Assembly (NCBI GenBank): GCA_001871685.1
Contig: MNVK01000108.1
Coordinates: 1-19,771, forward strand
From: Nitrospirae bacterium CG1_02_44_142
GTDB lineage: Bacteria; Nitrospirota; Thermodesulfovibrionia; Thermodesulfovibrionales; UBA1546
Direction: 5' to 3'
Length of the DNA stretch: 19,771 nt
Under the pieces are notes generated by a model, which saw nothing but the letters and a program-made list of their open reading frames with translations, was not told the origin of the DNA and did not search any database. This document shows, piece after piece, positions 1-6,829 of this stretch; the stretch's first letter is position 1, and every line of letters begins with the position of its first letter. The position numbers and the translations under genes were made by a program.

Positions 1-97
1 GTCGCCCCTCGCGCAGGGGCGTGGATTGAAACATGACCTTACATTCAGCAGAAGCACCGATTATGGTCGCTCTACATGGGGGCGGTTGCTTCTCAGA
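1..97 (+). CRISPR. Leader-distal end of a type I-C-like CRISPR array
   Basis: Positions 1-32 match the 32-nt repeat family typical of type I-C systems. It begins GTCGCCCC, has an internal palindrome (GCCCCT / AGGGGC) and ends GTGGATTGAAAC. A 33-nt stretch (33-65) follows, the right length for a spacer. A second repeat-like segment starts at 66 with GTCGCTCTAC, keeps the first five bases and a GGGGGCG core, and is heavily diverged afterwards. A decayed terminal repeat marks the trailer end of an array. With the AAAC end as the repeat 3' end, the array is read on the plus strand, so the leader, the other spacers and any cas genes lie before position 1. The subtype is inferred from the repeat alone; no cas gene is visible here. 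Confidence 0.85.
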
Positions 98-146
98 AAA
101 GAAAATCCTGACGGTATCAATTCTCAATCGCGACTACAAAAACAAA

Positions 147-335
147 TCAATAGTGATAGCGTAATTGAGCGATAAAGATTGCATTTTCCGCAGGGCGGTA
201 GACTATTCTGTGCTCGTCATTAATGCGCCGCGACCAGTAGCCGGAAAGTCCGTGTTTGAGCGGTTCAGGCTTACCGCTTCCTGTAAAAGGATCGTGCATT
301 ATCTCATGGATTAGGCGGTTGAAGAAAGCGAGAGT
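147..335 (-). pseudogene. 5'-truncated yoeB-like toxin relic
   Basis: The minus strand encodes about 62 codons closely resembling the C-terminal three quarters of YoeB, a ribosome-dependent mRNA endoribonuclease. Visible motifs are GKPEPLKH, LSGYWSRRI, DEHRIVY and a C-terminal RYHY. These correspond to the catalytic Glu, Arg and His of E. coli YoeB (E46, R65, H83), so the active-site residues survive. The first 20 or so residues of the family, and any start codon or ribosome binding site, are missing. Going upstream, the frame runs directly into the TAA (336-338) that ends the neighbouring RelE-like toxin, and the two are in the same frame. I read it as a decayed second toxin left by recombination between toxin genes. 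Expression would need readthrough of that stop. No YefM partner for it is seen in the window. Confidence 0.8.
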
Positions 336-629
336 TTATGAATATGCTTTGTCATGAGTACCGAGGGTAAGAAAGACTATGGTGTTTGAACTTAATTTTT
401 TACAGATTATCGGCGAACAGCCGACAAGATTCTGGAACTTCCTTGCACGGCATTCTTCACAAATAGAGAAGATGATCCTGAATGATTTTGTGAGTCTTGC
501 GGAACGCAAGCCTTTCAGTTGTCCGACAAGCATTTCGCTCTTGGAGGCAGTATATGGAGTTTGTGTTAATAATTGTATTTTGTTGGCAAGTAACTTCTTG
601 AAGTGGCGGTATTTCTTCGCCTGCTCCAT
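336..629 (-). CDS. RelE/ParE-superfamily toxin of a type II TA pair
   Basis: The protein has the RelE/ParE fold signature of a small basic toxin: helical N-terminus (EQAKKYRHFKKLLANKIQLL), LKGLRSARLTKSFRIIFSI as the central strand region and the terminal strand TIVFLTLGTHDKAYS. Toxins of this kind usually cleave mRNA at the ribosome or inhibit gyrase; which applies here cannot be told. An inserted hairpin carries CxxC and a later C-x5-C, suggesting a small metal-binding loop. It lies directly downstream of the antitoxin gene. The ATG at 627-629 has no recognisable ribosome binding site and removes the usual first beta strand. An in-frame ATT at 657-659, nine bases after GAGG, would add YNPYFTPEF and overlap the antitoxin end by 8 nt, so the true gene may be 336-659. 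Confidence 0.75.
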   Translation of the reverse strand: MEQAKKYRHFKKLLANKIQLLTQTPYTASKSEMLVGQLKGLRSARLTKSFRIIFSICEECRARKFQNLVGCSPIICKKLSSNTIVFLTLGTHDKAYS

Positions 630-651
630 GAATTCAGGAGTGAAGTATGGG

Positions 652-870
652 TTATAAATTTTCCATTACCTCTTTAAGAGACAATAGTTTAGTAGTTCCG
701 CGAAGCTGTTTCTTTGCGAGTCTTATGGACTCCATTAGCTCTTTGCTGGACATTATTTTCAATGTCTCGGTTATTCTTTTCCAGTCTTCAAGGCTGAGCA
801 CAACTGCTTTGGGTTTGCCTTCTGTTGAAGTTATATATTCAACTTTCGGCAGAGCAAGGGTCTTTAACAT
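652..870 (-). CDS. Phd/YefM-like antitoxin
   Basis: This 72-residue protein resembles short Phd/YefM-type antitoxins paired with RelE-like toxins. It has an N-terminal LPKVEYITS segment, then GKPKAVVLSLEDWKRI (the strand and helix of the dimeric DNA-binding core) and a charged C-terminal helix (LMESIRLAKKQLR) that would wrap the toxin. It binds and neutralises the toxin and, in this family, represses its own promoter. The ATG at 868-870 is preceded by a perfect GGAGGTG seven bases upstream. The gene is promoter-proximal to the toxin, and the end of its frame probably contains the toxin start. Assignment is by sequence pattern and context. Confidence 0.8.
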   Translation of the reverse strand: MLKTLALPKVEYITSTEGKPKAVVLSLEDWKRITETLKIMSSKELMESIRLAKKQLRGTTKLLSLKEVMENL

Positions 871-883
871 GGTTACACCTCCA

Positions 884-921
884 GTAAACAGAATTTACCA
901 TATAATCAGTCATGCTGTCAA
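884..921 (-). promoter_or_regulatory. TA operon promoter with overlapping palindrome
   Basis: On the minus strand TTGACA (916-921) is followed after 18 bases by TAAATT (892-897), a plausible sigma70-type pair upstream of the antitoxin. The -10 overlaps an inverted repeat, GTAAA (884-888) / TTTAC (894-898), which could be the operator bound by the antitoxin dimer. This is inferred from consensus matching only. Confidence 0.5.
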
Positions 922-1037
922 AGGAACTGGATTCCGCATCCCCCGATCGGTGGATTTAATCAGGGACACATCCCTATTATCTGTCATGAAGATGGATAGC
1001 AGAAAGGATTATAACCGGAGAACGGAACTATGGCTTT

Positions 1038-1090
1038 TCGCCTCGGCTCTCCTCGGCGAGTTGCCCGAGGCGACGAATCGACGAGTCGAT
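1038..1090. repeat. Two adjacent small inverted repeats
   Basis: TCGCCTCGG (1038-1046) pairs with CCGAGGCGA (1065-1073) across an 18-base loop. Immediately after it, ATCGAC (1077-1082) pairs with GTCGAT (1085-1090). A smaller AGGGA/TCCCT pair lies at 962-975. The region between the TA antitoxin and the CMD-like gene (871-1133) holds no convincing gene. These structures look like remnants of dispersed palindromic elements, since no U-tract of a terminator follows. Confidence 0.4.
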
Positions 1091-1133
1091 AAAATCACTT
1101 GAATCGCAAAATGTAGTGGAGGTTGAGATATTA

Positions 1134-1454
1134 TTATTTGCCCTTATTCTCCAGAACGTCGTCAACCCAGCTCAATGCCGCAGACACTGTCGGGAATCCT
1201 ATCGTGCTTGTAAGCAGAAGAATCGCCTGGTATATCTCTTCTGGTTTTGCCCCTGCCTGAAGCGCCCTTTTTGCATGGGAATGAACAGCGCCCTCTGACC
1301 TGATGGCAGCTGCAGCGGCAAGCTGAATCAGCTGGGAAGTTTTGCTTTTTATAGGGCCTGACGTTTTTGCGGCCTTTCCAAGACTGTCAACAGCCTTGAA
1401 ATATTTCTTGAACCTTTTCCTGATGCTCATATATTGCACTGGAAATTTAGCCAT
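1134..1454 (-). CDS. Carboxymuconolactone decarboxylase-like (AhpD-fold) protein
   Basis: This is a protein of about 106 residues of the CMD/AhpD all-helical family. The core reads SQLIQLAAAAAI, then EGAVHSHAKRALQAGAKPEEI and a C-terminal AALSWVDDVLE. The active-site helix normally carries ExxxCxxCxxxH. Here both cysteine positions are replaced and only a histidine remains, so an AhpD-type thiol peroxidase role is unlikely. I chose the ATG at 1452-1454 because AGGAGGAG lies just upstream; a longer frame reaches 1514 but has no comparable ribosome binding site. The gene follows folD on the same strand with about 60 bases between them, so it is probably the last gene of a folE-folD operon. Substrate unknown. 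Confidence 0.75.
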   Translation of the reverse strand: MAKFPVQYMSIRKRFKKYFKAVDSLGKAAKTSGPIKSKTSQLIQLAAAAAIRSEGAVHSHAKRALQAGAKPEEIYQAILLLTSTIGFPTVSAALSWVDDVLENKGK

Positions 1455-1514
1455 AATCTCCTCCTTCAAAAACGAAGTAATTTCCCCGCTCTCACAGCAG
1501 GGATTAGACGCCAA

Positions 1515-2381
1515 TTATATCTCTACTTTCATCCCCGCCGCCATTTTCGCGGCAAGAACGGTGTTATACATAAGCATTGCAATTGTCATGGGCCCTGCGC
1601 CGCCCGGAACGGGTGTTATGTAAGCTGCCCGCTCTTTTGCCGCCTCAAAATCCACATCGCCTACAATCTTGCCTTCCGGCGTTACATTTATGCCGATGTC
1701 TATAACCGCAGCGCCTTCTTTTACCATGTCGCCAGTAATGGTTTTTGCCTTGCCTACCGCAGCGCAGAGTATGTCTGCCCTGAGACATTCCTCCTTAAGG
1801 TTAGGTGTTCTGCTGTGGCAGATAGTGACTGTTGCGTGTTTTCTGAGCAGGAGCAGTGCAAGAGGCTTCCCGACGATTACGCTTCTTCCTACGATAACCG
1901 CATGTTTCCCCTTTGGGTCTATGCCGTAGGCCTCAAGCATTTTCATTACGCCGTGAGGAGTGCAGGCAACAAACCCGGGTTCATCAAGCATAAGTTTTCC
2001 GAGGGCGTCGGGCCCGAATCCGTCAACGTCTTTTGCGGGAGATATCCTGTTCATTACCTCTTTTTCATTCAAATGCTTGGGAAGCGGAAGCTGAACGAGT
2101 ATCCCGTGCACGTTGCTGTCGCTGTTAAGGTTGTCTATCAATTTAATGAGTTCTGCCTGCGAGGTTGACTCAGGCAGTTTGTAAGCTAAACTCTTGACTC
2201 CGATATCTGCGCAGGCTTTTTCCTTAGACGAAACATATTTTTTTGATGCAGGGTTTTCTCCCACAAGCACGACTGCAAGGCCGGGATGAACTCCTTTAGA
2301 CTTAAGCTCTTCAGTCTCAGTCTTTAATTTAGCCCTGATATCTGCCGCTACTTTTTTACCGTCAATTAGTTGTGCCGTCAT
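1515..2381 (-). CDS. folD: Bifunctional methylenetetrahydrofolate dehydrogenase/cyclohydrolase FolD
   Basis: FolD oxidises 5,10-methylene-THF with NAD(P)+ and hydrolyses the methenyl product to 10-formyl-THF in the cytosol, supplying C1 units for purine and formyl-Met synthesis. The 288-residue length is normal. Family motifs are present in order: YVSSKEKA with the catalytic Lys near residue 53, GILVQLPLPKHL, PAKDVDGF, the nucleotide-binding stretch VIVGRSVIVGKPLALLL, ATVTICHSRT, GAAVIDIGIN and ITPVPGGAGPMTIAML. The family's usual GGVGPMT reads GGAGPMT here, a minor variation. The ATG at 2379-2381 has AGGAGG upstream. The gene sits 9 bases after folE on the same strand, so both are probably cotranscribed as a folate cluster. 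Confidence 0.96.
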   Translation of the reverse strand: MTAQLIDGKKVAADIRAKLKTETEELKSKGVHPGLAVVLVGENPASKKYVSSKEKACADIGVKSLAYKLPESTSQAELIKLIDNLNSDSNVHGILVQLPLPKHLNEKEVMNRISPAKDVDGFGPDALGKLMLDEPGFVACTPHGVMKMLEAYGIDPKGKHAVIVGRSVIVGKPLALLLLRKHATVTICHSRTPNLKEECLRADILCAAVGKAKTITGDMVKEGAAVIDIGINVTPEGKIVGDVDFEAAKERAAYITPVPGGAGPMTIAMLMYNTVLAAKMAAGMKVEI

Positions 2382-2390
2382 AGTTCCTCC

Positions 2391-2954
2391 TTAATCTCTC
2401 TTTTTTATCAGTTCCAGCAGTTCTTGCCGCGTTGATTCCTTGGTCCTGAATATCCCTCTTACTGCCGACGTTACTGTTCTTGCGCCCGGTTTTTTCAATC
2501 CGCGCATACTCAGGCATAAATGTTCTGCGTCAATAATCACCATTGCGCCTTTGGGCTTCAGTTTTCCCATGAGCAGGTCTGCAAGCTGCGCTGTAAGACG
2601 CTCCTGCACCTGCGGTTTCTTTGCGAGGATTTCAACTGCCTTTGCAAGTTCTCCGATGCCTGCTATCTTGCCGGCGCTTGGTATGTAGGCAACATGAGCC
2701 CTGCCTATGAACGGCAGGAGATGATGTTCACACACAGAATAAAAAGGAATATCTTTTAAAAGCACCAGTTCATCGTGGCTTTCGCCCTCAATGTGTTTGA
2801 GTATCTCCTCCGTCGGAGTCTCAAGCCCTGAGAATATTTCTTCATACATCCTGGCGACGCGTGAGGGGGTGTCTTTGAGCCCGGCCCTTTCAGGGTCTTC
2901 ACCAATGCCTTCAAGTATAAGCCTTACGCCTTTTTCTATTTTTTTGATGTCCAA
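2391..2954 (-). CDS. folE: GTP cyclohydrolase I (FolE)
   Basis: FolE converts GTP to 7,8-dihydroneopterin triphosphate, the first step of tetrahydrofolate synthesis, as a Zn-dependent toroidal multimer. The 187-residue protein has the standard architecture: an N-terminal helical segment with DPERAGLKDTPSRVARMYEEI, the zinc motif SVCEHHLLPF (Cys about 75, His about 78), and the third zinc ligand in EHLCLSMRG (Cys about 147), followed by KKPGARTVTSAVRGIF. The start is a TTG (2952-2954) preceded by AGGAGGG eight bases upstream; this is the natural family N-terminus. It heads the minus-strand folE-folD-CMD group and is divergent from lptF. Confidence 0.96.
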   Translation of the reverse strand: MDIKKIEKGVRLILEGIGEDPERAGLKDTPSRVARMYEEIFSGLETPTEEILKHIEGESHDELVLLKDIPFYSVCEHHLLPFIGRAHVAYIPSAGKIAGIGELAKAVEILAKKPQVQERLTAQLADLLMGKLKPKGAMVIIDAEHLCLSMRGLKKPGARTVTSAVRGIFRTKESTRQELLELIKKRD

Positions 2955-3019
2955 ACCGGCGCCCTCCTATTTTCCCCTCAAACAATGCGGCAGGCTTAAA
3001 GTCTAACATTTATGAATAT

Positions 3020-3049
3020 TTGGTGTCAAAGGCGCAAATAAGGTAAAAT
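3020..3049 (+). promoter_or_regulatory. Candidate lptF promoter
   Basis: TTGGTG (3020-3025), an 18-base spacer and TAAAAT (3044-3049) form a possible sigma70-type promoter about 30 bases before lptF. The -10 is good and the -35 only half matches. Its transcript would start at or inside the hairpin at 3054-3070. Confidence 0.35.
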
Positions 3050-3053
3050 ACCT

Positions 3054-3070
3054 CTCCGAGCTGCTCGGAG
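3054..3070. repeat. Palindrome with CCGAGCTGCTCGG core, upstream of lptF
   Basis: CTCCGAG (3054-3060), CTG, CTCGGAG (3064-3070) is a perfect 7-bp stem with a 3-base loop, ending eight bases before the lptF start. The same core recurs at 8419-8437. No run of T follows, so it is not an ordinary terminator. It occupies the place where the ribosome binding site would normally be looked for. Confidence 0.6.
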
Positions 3071-3078
3071 TCAGACAC

Positions 3079-4158
3079 ATGAAAATAAGGATTTATACAA
3101 TACACAAGGAGATGCTTAAGGAACTGGTTCTTACATTTCTCTTAAGCCTCATTGCTCTCAATTTTATTCTTATAATGGAAAAGATACTCAGGCTGAGCAG
3201 GCTGCTTTCCGTTGTCGGCGCATCTTTTTTTGACATGGTGAAGATAATACTGTATCTGCAGCCTCCGATATTAATTCTTACGCTGCCGATGTCCCTTTTG
3301 ATGTCAACTCTTATTACCTATGGCAGATTAAATACTGACAATGAGATAGTAATACTCAGGGCCAGCGGGATGTCGTTTAAGGCGATAGCTGCGCCTGTGT
3401 TTGCTCTGGGGATAAGCTGTTTTCTCACAGGAATGCTTGTAAGTTTTTATCTCGGGCCTGTCAGCATGACAAAGTTAAGAGAAACCATTTCAAATATAAT
3501 AACGACCAGGGCTCCTGCTGCAATAGAAGGCGGGGTATTCACCACCCTGTTTAAGGATATTGTGCTGTTTGTGAGAGAAAAACCCGAGCCTGACAGAATG
3601 AGCGGGATATTTATATATGATGAGAGGAATAAGAAAGAGCCGAGAGTTGTGACGGCCAAGGAAGGCAGGATTTCCGCTGTGGACGGCGTTGATATCGCAT
3701 TCTATTTAAAGGACGGGTATATGCAGATTGCAAGAGAGAATAGTTCAACAGAGTTTTTCTTTGCAGGGTATCATCTGGCTTTAAACCTGAATACAGAACA
3801 GCCGGCTAAGAAAAACAGTGAACTTACGCCATTTGAGCTTTTGCGCCAGACTAACAACCTATCGCAGCAGCAGGCAACGCCTCTATTTCTGGAACTGCAC
3901 AGAAGGCTCTCCCTGCCGTCTGTCTGCCTGATACTTATGCTGCTCGGCCCCCCCCTGTCGCTGTTTGCAGGAAAATCCGGGAGGCTTGGAGGCCTTACGC
4001 TCGGGCTTTTTATATTTGCTGTTTTTTATATCTTGCTCATATACGGGGAAAATCTTGTTAGGGCAGGGAAGATACCCCACTATATCGGAGCGTGGAGTCC
4101 GACAGTTATCCTCGGGCTTTTTTCCATCGCTGTGTTTAGAAGGGAGGATAAAAGGTAG
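3079..4158 (+). CDS. lptF: LPS export permease LptF (YjgP/YjgQ family)
   Basis: LptF and LptG form the inner-membrane permease pair that, with the ATPase LptB2, extracts LPS and hands it to the periplasmic bridge. The 359 residues show the family layout: N-terminal membrane segments (about 15-33 and 54-80), a conserved cytoplasmic stretch DNEIVILRASGMSF (about 87-100), a third helix, a large hydrophilic periplasmic domain (about 130-260) and three C-terminal membrane helices starting around LPSVCLILMLLG. The start ATG at 3079 has only a weak Shine-Dalgarno. The gene ends two bases before lptG, so the two are cotranscribed and probably coupled. LptF rather than LptG is assigned by the RASGMS motif and first position. 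Confidence 0.92.
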   Translation: MKIRIYTIHKEMLKELVLTFLLSLIALNFILIMEKILRLSRLLSVVGASFFDMVKIILYLQPPILILTLPMSLLMSTLITYGRLNTDNEIVILRASGMSFKAIAAPVFALGISCFLTGMLVSFYLGPVSMTKLRETISNIITTRAPAAIEGGVFTTLFKDIVLFVREKPEPDRMSGIFIYDERNKKEPRVVTAKEGRISAVDGVDIAFYLKDGYMQIARENSSTEFFFAGYHLALNLNTEQPAKKNSELTPFELLRQTNNLSQQQATPLFLELHRRLSLPSVCLILMLLGPPLSLFAGKSGRLGGLTLGLFIFAVFYILLIYGENLVRAGKIPHYIGAWSPTVILGLFSIAVFRREDKR

Positions 4159-4160
4159 CA

Positions 4161-5240
4161 ATGCTGATAATCCAGAGGCATTATCTCAGGGAGTTTTTTA
4201 AGGTGTTAACTTTAATTGCCGCAGGGCTGGCCCTCATGTTCAGCCTTCTGGACCTCATTGATAAAATAGATGACTTTCTGCCGTATAAGCCGCCTATAAA
4301 AAGCCTGATGCTTTATGTGGCTTTCAATTTTCCGCGTTATCTTCTCTATCTTTTTCCGATGGCCATTCTGCTTTGCAGTTTGTTTGTTATCGGCCAGGCA
4401 AAGAGGAGAGAGGAAATAACAGCAATTAAGGCGGCCGGCGGCCGTCTGAGAACTTTATTTCTGCCTTTCCTGTTCGGCGGAATAGTTTTAAGCCTCTTCG
4501 GGTTTATCCTCGGAGAAATGATAGCGCCTGAATTCTCAACGAGGGCGTCCGAACTTAAAAATTCAATTATGAAAAAGGGCAAAAAGTTCTCATTCAAAGA
4601 GGGGACGATGTGGCTTAGGGCAGCGGACGGTTCAATAGTAAAGATAGGGCTGTATATGCCGGAGGAGAAGATTTCTAAGAATATCAGTATCTTCAAGCTC
4701 GGCGCCGAGCGTCTGCAGGAAAGAATAGAGGCTGAAGGGGCAAAATGGCTTGACGTCAAAGGCTCGGATGGGAAATGGATGCTTGAGAATGTGACTGTAT
4801 ATGACATAGAGCAGAGTTCAATGAAAAACTATAAGTCGCTTGAGTATCCATTCATCGGTTCTCCTGCTGTATTTGCCGAAGAGATACGGAAGCCGGAAGA
4901 TATGGGCATAAGAGAACTCTTAAGATACACAAAGAGACTTGAAGCTGCAGGCTTCAGAAATCTGAAGCTTACGGTTGATTTGAATTCTAAAATCTCGTAT
5001 CCGGTCATTAATTTCTTTATGGTCTTGCTCGGAATTTCCCTGCCGATGAGGGGCAAGGCAGGCGGAGGGCTTATCACAACTGCGGTTGGTATTTTTATAA
5101 GCCTTCTTTACTGGTTCAGCCATGCAATGTCCCTCTCAATGGGATATGCCGGAATAATTCCGCCTGTTATCGCGGCATGGTTGGTCCCTCTGGTATTCGC
5201 AGTTATAGCTGTAAAATTCTTCATAAAGATTCATGAATAA
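4161..5240 (+). CDS. lptG: LPS export permease LptG (YjgP/YjgQ family)
   Basis: This is the second half of the LPS-extraction permease and partner of LptF. It has the same size (359 residues) and layout: N-terminal helices (about 14-33, 47-78), a cytoplasmic segment KRREEITAIKAAGGRL (about 81-96) typical of LptG, another helix near 100-115, a periplasmic beta-rich domain (about 125-270) and three C-terminal helices from VINFFMVLLGISLPM onward. LPS substrates enter between LptF and LptG before moving to LptC and LptA. The ATG lies two bases after the lptF stop, with a weak GGTAG upstream, suggesting coupled translation. No terminator is obvious after the stop. Confidence 0.93.
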   Translation: MLIIQRHYLREFFKVLTLIAAGLALMFSLLDLIDKIDDFLPYKPPIKSLMLYVAFNFPRYLLYLFPMAILLCSLFVIGQAKRREEITAIKAAGGRLRTLFLPFLFGGIVLSLFGFILGEMIAPEFSTRASELKNSIMKKGKKFSFKEGTMWLRAADGSIVKIGLYMPEEKISKNISIFKLGAERLQERIEAEGAKWLDVKGSDGKWMLENVTVYDIEQSSMKNYKSLEYPFIGSPAVFAEEIRKPEDMGIRELLRYTKRLEAAGFRNLKLTVDLNSKISYPVINFFMVLLGISLPMRGKAGGGLITTAVGIFISLLYWFSHAMSLSMGYAGIIPPVIAAWLVPLVFAVIAVKFFIKIHE

Positions 5241-5428
5241 GTAAAGGGCAGTAACTTAAAAACAGGACATTTCTAAATTGGCGGTACAGTGGCAGCATTT
5301 TCTCTTGAAAAAAAAAGCCTTTTATGTTAGGCTGATACCTCGTAAAAACACACGCCAGCAACTTTCTCCTGTGTGGTCCCGTATGGGTATAGGGGAAAAG
5401 GCGGAGGAAAAACCAGAGGAGGATAAAA
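5241..5428 (+). promoter_or_regulatory. rpsB leader region with possible promoter and hairpins
   Basis: This 188-base gap contains TTGAAA (5305-5310) with a poor -10 (TAGGCT, 5328-5333) 17 bases later. It then shows possible stems: ACACA (5348-5352) with TGTGT (5370-5374), and CCC/GGG around 5378-5387. Bacterial rpsB operons often carry structured leaders through which S2 represses its own mRNA. That this is one is an inference from position and folding potential. GAGGAGG before the rpsB ATG is the ribosome binding site. Confidence 0.35.
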
Positions 5429-6205
5429 ATGGTTGCAACAATGAAAGAGCTTCTTGAAGCCGGAGTCCATTTCGGACATCAGGTGAAGCGGTGGAACCCC
5501 AAGATGAAAAAATATATCTTCGGGGAGAGGAACGGCATCTACATCATTGACCTTCAGAAAACGATGAAGGGGCTTGAGGAGGCGTATAATTTTGTTAAGA
5601 AGGCGGCTGCCGGCAGCGGAACCGTTCTTTTCATCGGCACAAAAAAACAGGCGCAGGATTCTGTATATGAAGAGGCAAAGCGGGCTGGGGCTTTCTTTGT
5701 AAATCAGAGGTGGCTCGGAGGTATGCTCACCAACTTCTCAACGATAAAGAAGAGCATAGAGAGGCTCAAGCAGATAGAGACCATGAAGGCAGATGGCACG
5801 TATGACCTTCTTCCCAAGAAGGAGGTCGCTGAACTTGAAAAGGAGCGGGGCAAACTTGAAAAAAACCTCAGCGGCATAAAGGAGATGGCGAGCATCCCTT
5901 CTGTCGTATTTGTTATAGACCCCAAGAAAGAGCGCATTGCCGTGGCAGAGGCAAGAAAGCTTTCCATCCCGGTAGTCGGGGTTGTTGACACCAACTGCGA
6001 CCCGGATGAGATTGACCATGTTATCCCGGGCAATGATGATGCTATCAGGGCCATAAAACTTCTATCTGCAAAGATGGCAGACGCCGTGCTTGAAGGCAGG
6101 GAGGCCTTGTCAAAGAGTATGGCTGAGGAAGTGGAAAAAGCTGCGGTAGAGGAAAAGGTCCAGCAGGAAGAGCAGGCTGAAGCAGAGGTGAAGGAGACAA
6201 AATGA
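5429..6205 (+). CDS. rpsB: 30S ribosomal protein S2
   Basis: S2 binds the back of the 30S subunit and is needed for S1 recruitment. The 258 residues carry the family hallmarks: MKELLEAGVHFGHQVKRWNPKMKKYIFGERNGIYIIDLQKT near the N-terminus, FIGTKKQAQ, FVNQRWLGGMLTNFSTI, VVFVIDPKKERIAVAEARKL and PVVGVVDTNCDPDEIDHVIPGNDDAIRAIKL. The last 30 or so residues are Glu/Lys/Ala-rich and variable, as usual. Two ATGs lie close together (5429 and 5441); 5429 has GAGGAGG at proper distance. It heads the rpsB-tsf-pyrH-frr cluster, and its TGA overlaps the tsf start, indicating coupled translation. Confidence 0.98.
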   Translation: MVATMKELLEAGVHFGHQVKRWNPKMKKYIFGERNGIYIIDLQKTMKGLEEAYNFVKKAAAGSGTVLFIGTKKQAQDSVYEEAKRAGAFFVNQRWLGGMLTNFSTIKKSIERLKQIETMKADGTYDLLPKKEVAELEKERGKLEKNLSGIKEMASIPSVVFVIDPKKERIAVAEARKLSIPVVGVVDTNCDPDEIDHVIPGNDDAIRAIKLLSAKMADAVLEGREALSKSMAEEVEKAAVEEKVQQEEQAEAEVKETK

Positions 6206-6804
6206 TGGCGACTATCTCAGCCGACACGGTAAAAGAACTCAGAGAGAAAACGGGCGCAGGCATGATGGAGTGCAAAAAGGCGCTTGCCGAAAGCAGCGGA
6301 GATTTTGAGAAGGCGATAGATTGTCTCAGGCAGAAAGGCCTGGCCACTGCTGCAAAGAAGGCCGGCAGGAGCGCATCGGAGGGGCTTGTGAGTTCATATA
6401 TACATCTGGACAAAATAGGCGTTCTTCTGGAGGTAAACTGCGAGACGGATTTTGTTGCGAAGACTGATGATTTCAAGGGGCTTGTTAAGGATATGGCCCT
6501 GCATATAGCCGCTGCAAATCCTTCTTACCTTTCACGTGAAGATGTGCCTCAGGATGTCATAGAAAGAGAGAAGGATATATACAGGGCGCAGGCGGCAAAC
6601 AAGCCTCCTCAGATTGTAGAAAAAATAGTTGAAGGGAAGCTGGATAAATTTTTCGGCGATATGTGTCTTCTTGAACAGGTCTTTGTAAAAGACCCCGAGC
6701 AGAAATTGAAGATAAAAGACCTTGTTGCTGAGAAGGTAGCCAAAGTAGGAGAAAATATTGTGCTCAGGCGGTTTGCCAGATTCCAGCTTGGAGAGAACAA
6801 ATAG
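6202..6804 (+). CDS. tsf: Elongation factor Ts, short form
   Basis: EF-Ts is the nucleotide exchange factor that releases GDP from EF-Tu. The UBA-like N-terminal domain (TVKELREKTGAGMMECKKALAES.DFEKAIDCLRQKG) and the EF-Tu contact motif TDFVAK (in CETDFVAKTDDF, about residues 80-90) are present. At about 200 residues it lacks the extra core repeat and coiled coil of the roughly 280-residue E. coli type and matches the compact form seen in Thermus and others. Two adjacent ATGs (6202 and 6205) overlap the rpsB TGA. AGGAG at 6192-6196 is better spaced for 6205, which also gives the typical MATISADTVKEL start, so the true protein may be one residue shorter. Confidence 0.97.
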   Translation: MMATISADTVKELREKTGAGMMECKKALAESSGDFEKAIDCLRQKGLATAAKKAGRSASEGLVSSYIHLDKIGVLLEVNCETDFVAKTDDFKGLVKDMALHIAAANPSYLSREDVPQDVIEREKDIYRAQAANKPPQIVEKIVEGKLDKFFGDMCLLEQVFVKDPEQKLKIKDLVAEKVAKVGENIVLRRFARFQLGENK

Positions 6805-6829
6805 TTCAAGCTCGTTTAATTGAAGAATT

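Noticed and set aside
98..146. More CRISPR units after the decayed repeat
   Set aside because: No further repeat-like segment at the expected spacing; the yoeB relic starts at once on the other strand.
1038..1090. Inverted repeats as a rho-independent terminator
   Set aside because: No U-tract follows on either strand, so I list them only as repeats.
379..1102. Plus-strand open frames across the TA locus
   Set aside because: They are antisense to the recognisable toxin and antitoxin, lack ribosome binding sites and give proteins without family features.
1434..2168. A 244-residue plus-strand frame opposite folD
   Set aside because: It is the complement of a clear folD; its composition (many Cys, Tyr, His) is typical of a shadow frame and no ribosome binding site is seen.
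2955..3078. Riboswitch upstream of folE (for example a THF type)
   Set aside because: The folE ribosome binding site is nearly at the divergent spacer edge and no recognisable conserved riboswitch core was seen.
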